A stretch of 64,000 bases of DNA from Candidatus Omnitrophota bacterium (lineage in GTDB: Bacteria; Omnitrophota; Omnitrophia; Omnitrophales; Aquincolibacteriaceae): the NCBI GenBank assembly GCA_030698625.1, contig JAUYMS010000030.1, positions 84,016-148,015 of the forward strand, given 5' to 3'. Shown piece by piece: positions 60,679-64,000 of this stretch. Position 1 is the stretch's first letter, and the number at the start of each line of letters is the position of its first letter. The position numbers and the translations under genes are program-made. The notes under the pieces are model-generated. The model was not told the DNA's origin and did not search any database. It worked only from the letters and a program-made list of their open reading frames with translations.

Positions 60679-60930
60679 TCCTAGTAGCTTCCTATACAAC
60701 ATGTCTTTAAGTCGAGACTTGACCCCTTGGTAGTTATGGTAGGTATTATAGGTATGTCTTGGTAAGTGGCGGATATATAGCGATTTATGGAGATCCTTGT
60801 TGCATTTTGAGGGGACCTATAGTAGTCTTTTATAAAGGATGTAGTTAGTTGTTAGGCGATATGAGTCCATGCTTAACAACACAAGATGGGGCGCAATTTA
60901 GTATTTCGTGAGTCTGCGAAGGAGCGACTG
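60679..60930 (+). promoter_or_regulatory. AT-rich leader with possible promoter before the dockerin-like gene
   Basis: A gene-free 250-bp stretch clearly richer in A and T than its surroundings, resembling the leader before flp. TTGAGG (60807-60812) and TATAAA (60831-60836) with 18 bp between could be a promoter. TTGACC at 60719 has no good partner. Short repeats of TGGTA and GGTAT occur at about 60730-60770. No reading frame of note. Confidence 0.35.
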
Positions 60931-62301
60931 ATGAAGCAGGGTATTACACTATCGGTTCTGTTCGTATTCGTGATTACTCTCATCACGCCGCCATCCGTCT
61001 ACGCGGACCACTCTTATCAGAAGGCCGATTTTTCCGAAATATATACCCGCGTCAAAGATGCCCTCGTTCAATCCGAAGAAGCAGATACTGAGCAAGAGCA
61101 GCAGGTCCCGCAATCGACCGCCCAATTCAATCCGCTCTCCCCAGTCGATGTCGAAAAGGATGCTTCTGAGGAACTCACTCGGGAGGAGGCGAAGGAAATC
61201 GCCGGCCTTTTTCAGGAGCTTCAATCTAGGGTGAACGAAACAAATAGTGTGTCTGCTTTATCGGCGAGTGTCAGCAGCTATGACAGCGTCCAAAAGAATG
61301 TGGAGGCTGTGCTCAATGTCGCCCTTGCGCTGAAGGGCGATTTTGATAACGACGGGCAGGTTACAGCCAGGGACGAAATGATGCGCCGAGAATATGATAC
61401 CTGGGAGATTAATGTAAGCGGGGACGTGAATGGCGACGGCGTGGTTGACGCGACGGATGTATATAAGCTCCGAGAACGCGAGAGCTCGGATGGCGACAGT
61501 TTTATTTATCAATCGTTCGGCAACGCCCTTGAAGGGCGAGTAGCCAACTCGTACGCGGCGTCTGTGTCGGTTCAAAACGACGTTGCTTTGTCCCCGGTTT
61601 CGGTAGAAAACAAAAAACTCGAAAAGTGGATGAGGAAAGCCATCGATGAGAGCCTCACCTGGATCGAGCTCGTGTATAACAAGCCGAAGGTCAATGGCGG
61701 TGCAGGGAGTGAGGTTACCCATGCTCCGAACGACATAACCGCGGATGAGCCGGCTCCAAGCGGTAGAGAGGTCATTGATTTCTTGCGGAGACTACTGCAC
61801 AGGGTCCAGCAGGCGGCCGATGCTGCCCGTGATGGCCACTTTTCGGACCAAGTGCGCGACAGGGCAGCCCCGAGCGGCGGCGATGCCGCGGACCACGATC
61901 TGACGCAGGTAGGCTTGCTGCCGAGTCAAATCCTGGCAGCGCTCACGAGCGGAGGCGAGGTTGACAGGTTTGCCGTGGTGCCGAGTCCGGTGACGGCCAA
62001 GAAGACTTTTGATGAGTTGAACCCGCTGATGAAGGCGATGTTCGCCAGCATGAGTCTCCATGACAATCTTGCCGTGGAGCGCTATGTTGAGGCTAACCGG
62101 CAGCGGGTAGAAGCCCTGATGGCCAAGGTGCAGGACGCTCAAGATAAGGGCAGGAAAGTCGTATTTTATAAGAGGGAAAGGGACGGAGACTACTCCATTG
62201 TCAGCTCGGTCCTGCATGAAGTGGTCTTACAAGCGATGTCTATTACCGGAGGCGACATGTACGTGGCATTCTTACCGGCGGTTAAAACGTCAGAAACATA
62301 A
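60931..62301 (+). CDS. exported protein with dockerin-like calcium-binding repeats
   Basis: 456 residues from ATG 60931, with GAAGGAG upstream. Signal peptide (LSVLFVFVITLITPPSVYA). Two F-hand motifs lie in the middle: GDFDNDGQVTARDE (about 136-149) and GDVNGDGVVDATDVYKLRE (about 163-181), the dockerin type I pattern with Ca2+ ligands at the usual Asp/Asn positions. The rest is charged, helical and of no family I know. Dockerins usually sit at a terminus, so the internal place is odd. No cohesin is seen nearby. Directly upstream of a LytS-type kinase. Confidence 0.68.
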   Translation: MKQGITLSVLFVFVITLITPPSVYADHSYQKADFSEIYTRVKDALVQSEEADTEQEQQVPQSTAQFNPLSPVDVEKDASEELTREEAKEIAGLFQELQSRVNETNSVSALSASVSSYDSVQKNVEAVLNVALALKGDFDNDGQVTARDEMMRREYDTWEINVSGDVNGDGVVDATDVYKLRERESSDGDSFIYQSFGNALEGRVANSYAASVSVQNDVALSPVSVENKKLEKWMRKAIDESLTWIELVYNKPKVNGGAGSEVTHAPNDITADEPAPSGREVIDFLRRLLHRVQQAADAARDGHFSDQVRDRAAPSGGDAADHDLTQVGLLPSQILAALTSGGEVDRFAVVPSPVTAKKTFDELNPLMKAMFASMSLHDNLAVERYVEANRQRVEALMAKVQDAQDKGRKVVFYKRERDGDYSIVSSVLHEVVLQAMSITGGDMYVAFLPAVKTSET

Positions 62302-62305
62302 TTAA

Positions 62306-63880
62306 TTGCCCCCTTTCCGTTTCATCCTCCCGTCTCTACTTGCTTTTCTCCTCGTTTCAGTTTGTCCGTTAGTCTCCGCGGCCTCCGTTAAGGAAGATGC
62401 GCTCGCGAAGTACGGGCGGGTCGTCGCCCTTGCCGAGGAGCTCAATGTCTACCGTGAAGACATCATGGACGTCATCCCCAAGATCGAATTGGCCGGTAAG
62501 GCTCTCCTGGAAAATAACTTTGAACAGGCAGACCGTGTCATGGATGAGGCCTTGATAGACCTGGCCTTCATTGAATCCCGACGGCCGACGGAACTGCAGA
62601 AGGCCGTTAAGCTGGAATGGCTTGAGCTCTACCGCGAAGTCATTCAAAAATACGCGATTCTGGCGCTTCTCGCGTACCTTTTTGTGCGGTTGCCCTATTT
62701 CCGCCGTATGCTCCTAGCTGAGCGCCTCACCCCTATGGGGAAGATTTACCTGCTCTTGCTTATCTCAAGTGCCTCCATCTTCTTTTCCTTCTTTGATCTG
62801 TCGCGCTACGGGGAGTCGGCCTGGGCGTTTCTGGATGTGCAGGTCGTGTTTCTCGGTATTATGGGGATGATCGGCGGTTTCTGGCCGGGGCTTTTATGCG
62901 GTATTGTGGTCGGCGTTTTCCGGCTCATTTTAAAGCCGGAGGCGCTTGTGTATTTTTATGTCGCTGTCGGCTGCGGTGTGGCCGCAGGCGTTTTCTCAAC
63001 GCGGATTAAGTCTTTTACGGCCATGGGCAAGACAGCCCTCTTGGGCGGCCTTCTGATCGGCGCGGCGCACGGGGTTGCGGTTTATTTGCCGCTTGCGAAA
63101 TACCTTCCACCGATGTTTGTTGCCGCGAGCATTGCCTTTTTGGCCTTTTCAGAGGGGTTCGCGATTTTTCTATTCCTGGCCGTTGTTTCCGGTGTGCTCA
63201 GAGATGTGCGCCAGCGCGAAAGGGAAAAAGAGTATCTAAAAACCCGGTTTCTCTTCCTGCAGGCGCAGATCAATCCGCACTTTCTCTATAATGCCCTCAA
63301 CACCATCTCGGCCGTCTGTAACCGCGAAAAGGCCGAGGGGGCTCAGAAGCTGGTTTTGCGTCTGTCGGACTTTTACCGGCGGGCTCTCAAGCGGGCTGAC
63401 GAAAAGGTGACTTTCAGGGAGGAAATCGCCTATATCGATTCCTACCTGGAAATCGAAAAAGCGCGCTATCAGAATCTGCTTACTATAAAGAAGGATTTGA
63501 ATCTTTCGGAAGAACTCTGGAATGTCAGGATTCCCATTTTGATTCTGCAGCCCCTTATAGAAAATGCCATCAAGCACGGCATTCGCAAGCGAGAGGAGGG
63601 CGGTACTCTTACGATACGCGGGTTCGAAGAAGAGGGTGCGCTGATGGTTGAAGTCATCGATGACGGGGCAGGGATGCCGCCACGCATCTTGCATGGGCTC
63701 TTCAGGAAAAAGGAAGAGCCCGCAGACGACGCTGAGAGCACCGGCCTCGGCGTGCAGAATATCCACGAGCGCTTGCAGCTTCTCTACGGAGCGGCCTATG
63801 GGTTACAATACAAAAGCGAACCCGATAAGGGTACGACGGTCACGGTGAGGATTCCGGTAGGGAACGGGAAGGGCAAGTAA
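62306..63880 (+). CDS. LytS-type sensor histidine kinase
   Basis: 524 residues from TTG 62306, 4 bp after the previous gene. Signal peptide or first helix, an about 75-residue exported segment, a 5TM-5TMR_LYT-type membrane sensor (about 145-305; GIMGMIGGFWPGLLCGIVVG), then the His kinase box QAQINPHFLYNALNTISAV (His about 325) and an HATPase with PLIENAIKHGIRKREEGG, DDGAGMP and STGLGVQNIHERL. Works with the LytTR-type regulator that begins 3 bp later. The extra N-terminal exported segment may bind a ligand such as the dockerin-like protein; that is speculation. Confidence 0.9.
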   Translation: MPPFRFILPSLLAFLLVSVCPLVSAASVKEDALAKYGRVVALAEELNVYREDIMDVIPKIELAGKALLENNFEQADRVMDEALIDLAFIESRRPTELQKAVKLEWLELYREVIQKYAILALLAYLFVRLPYFRRMLLAERLTPMGKIYLLLLISSASIFFSFFDLSRYGESAWAFLDVQVVFLGIMGMIGGFWPGLLCGIVVGVFRLILKPEALVYFYVAVGCGVAAGVFSTRIKSFTAMGKTALLGGLLIGAAHGVAVYLPLAKYLPPMFVAASIAFLAFSEGFAIFLFLAVVSGVLRDVRQREREKEYLKTRFLFLQAQINPHFLYNALNTISAVCNREKAEGAQKLVLRLSDFYRRALKRADEKVTFREEIAYIDSYLEIEKARYQNLLTIKKDLNLSEELWNVRIPILILQPLIENAIKHGIRKREEGGTLTIRGFEEEGALMVEVIDDGAGMPPRILHGLFRKKEEPADDAESTGLGVQNIHERLQLLYGAAYGLQYKSEPDKGTTVTVRIPVGNGKGK

Positions 63881-63883
63881 GTT

Positions 63884-64000
63884 ATGTCGGCGATGATTCG
63901 AACCATGATTATCGATGATGAGCCCTTGGCGCGCGAAGAGCTCACGCGCCTGGTTCAGGAGGAAAAGGAATTCGAAGTGGCGGACGAAGCCGGAACGGGC
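63884..64000 (+). CDS. response regulator of the LytR/AlgR type (start only)
   Basis: The first 39 codons of a receiver domain: MIIDDEPLAREELTRLV with the acidic pair, cut by the window end. The position right after a LytS-type kinase and the DEPLAREEL wording fit a LytTR-family regulator, but the output domain is outside. ATG 63893 is another possible start. Confidence 0.8.
   Translation, partial: MSAMIRTMIIDDEPLAREELTRLVQEEKEFEVADEAGTG

Noticed and set aside
1-64000. prophage, genomic island or integron
   Set aside because: No integrase, transposase, phage structural gene, attachment repeat or cassette array is present; the genes are mostly housekeeping.

Overview
The window looks like chromosomal DNA of an uncultured Gram-negative bacterium. 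An outer membrane is implied by a heptose epimerase (HldD-like), an LptF/LptG permease, a TolC-type efflux protein, a secretin and a DUF481 barrel. The mix of a Tad pilus, TIGR04073-type small exported proteins, a MauE-like membrane protein, a K+-type membrane pyrophosphatase and CdaA/YbbR would fit Candidatus Omnitrophota or a relative in the PVC neighbourhood. That placement is inference; there is no rRNA here to test it. Genes are tightly packed, many with ATGA or TAATG overlaps. There is no phage, transposase, integrase or CRISPR array.

Layout. 0.1-10.2 kb: Tad pilus operon (flp, cpaB, cpaC, cpaE, cpaF, tadB, tadC) followed by a single-domain response regulator and a large PAS histidine kinase. 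10.2-17.7 kb: HldD-like epimerase, small secreted protein, folK-folB, then an overlapping run of an RNA m5U methyltransferase, trmB, an RsuA/RluB pseudouridine synthase, a TolC-like protein and a thioredoxin-fold protein. 17.8-23.5 kb: first copy of a palindromic repeat, queF, a secreted protein, an N-acyl-D-amino-acid deacylase, tpx, TPR, HAD and TIGR04073 genes. 23.5-30.5 kb: fabI, a DEDD exonuclease, a small iron-sulfur cluster (cysteine desulfurase, A-type carrier, short Hsp70), lptF/G, second repeat copy, HAD protein. 30.5-42.9 kb: ilvD, a tRNA with CAT anticodon fused almost directly to tilS, ftsH, folP, yebC, ruvC-ruvA-pilZ-ruvB, cdaA, ybbR, pdxJ, nnrD. 43-50 kb: hppA on the minus strand, then lemA, two TPM-domain proteins, an entericidin-like lipoprotein, cstA and mscS. 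50-60.3 kb: DUF481, an unknown gene, treY-treZ-malQ (glucan to trehalose), a diverged GGDEF regulator, a DsbA-like oxidoreductase and its MauE-like membrane partner. 60.3-64 kb: third repeat copy, an AT-rich leader, a secreted dockerin-like protein, and a LytS/LytTR two-component pair cut by the window end.

The most unusual element is a dispersed non-coding repeat present at three places (about 17.86-18.20, 28.87-29.39 and 60.32-60.68 kb). Each copy contains two long imperfect palindromes (A, about 148 bp; B, about 140 bp), with a further half-arm of A at the far end, so the whole element has inverted ends. Paired stem positions change together between copies, which means the hairpin itself is conserved. 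Other points worth a look are near-leaderless promoters at queF and ilvD, the tRNA-tilS junction, an Hsp70 ATPase without a substrate-binding domain beside an IscU-less Fe-S cluster, a PilZ gene inserted between ruvA and ruvB, and several enzymes with altered key residues (thioredoxin-like SxxC, GGDEF as GDEEF, CdaA DGA as DGG).
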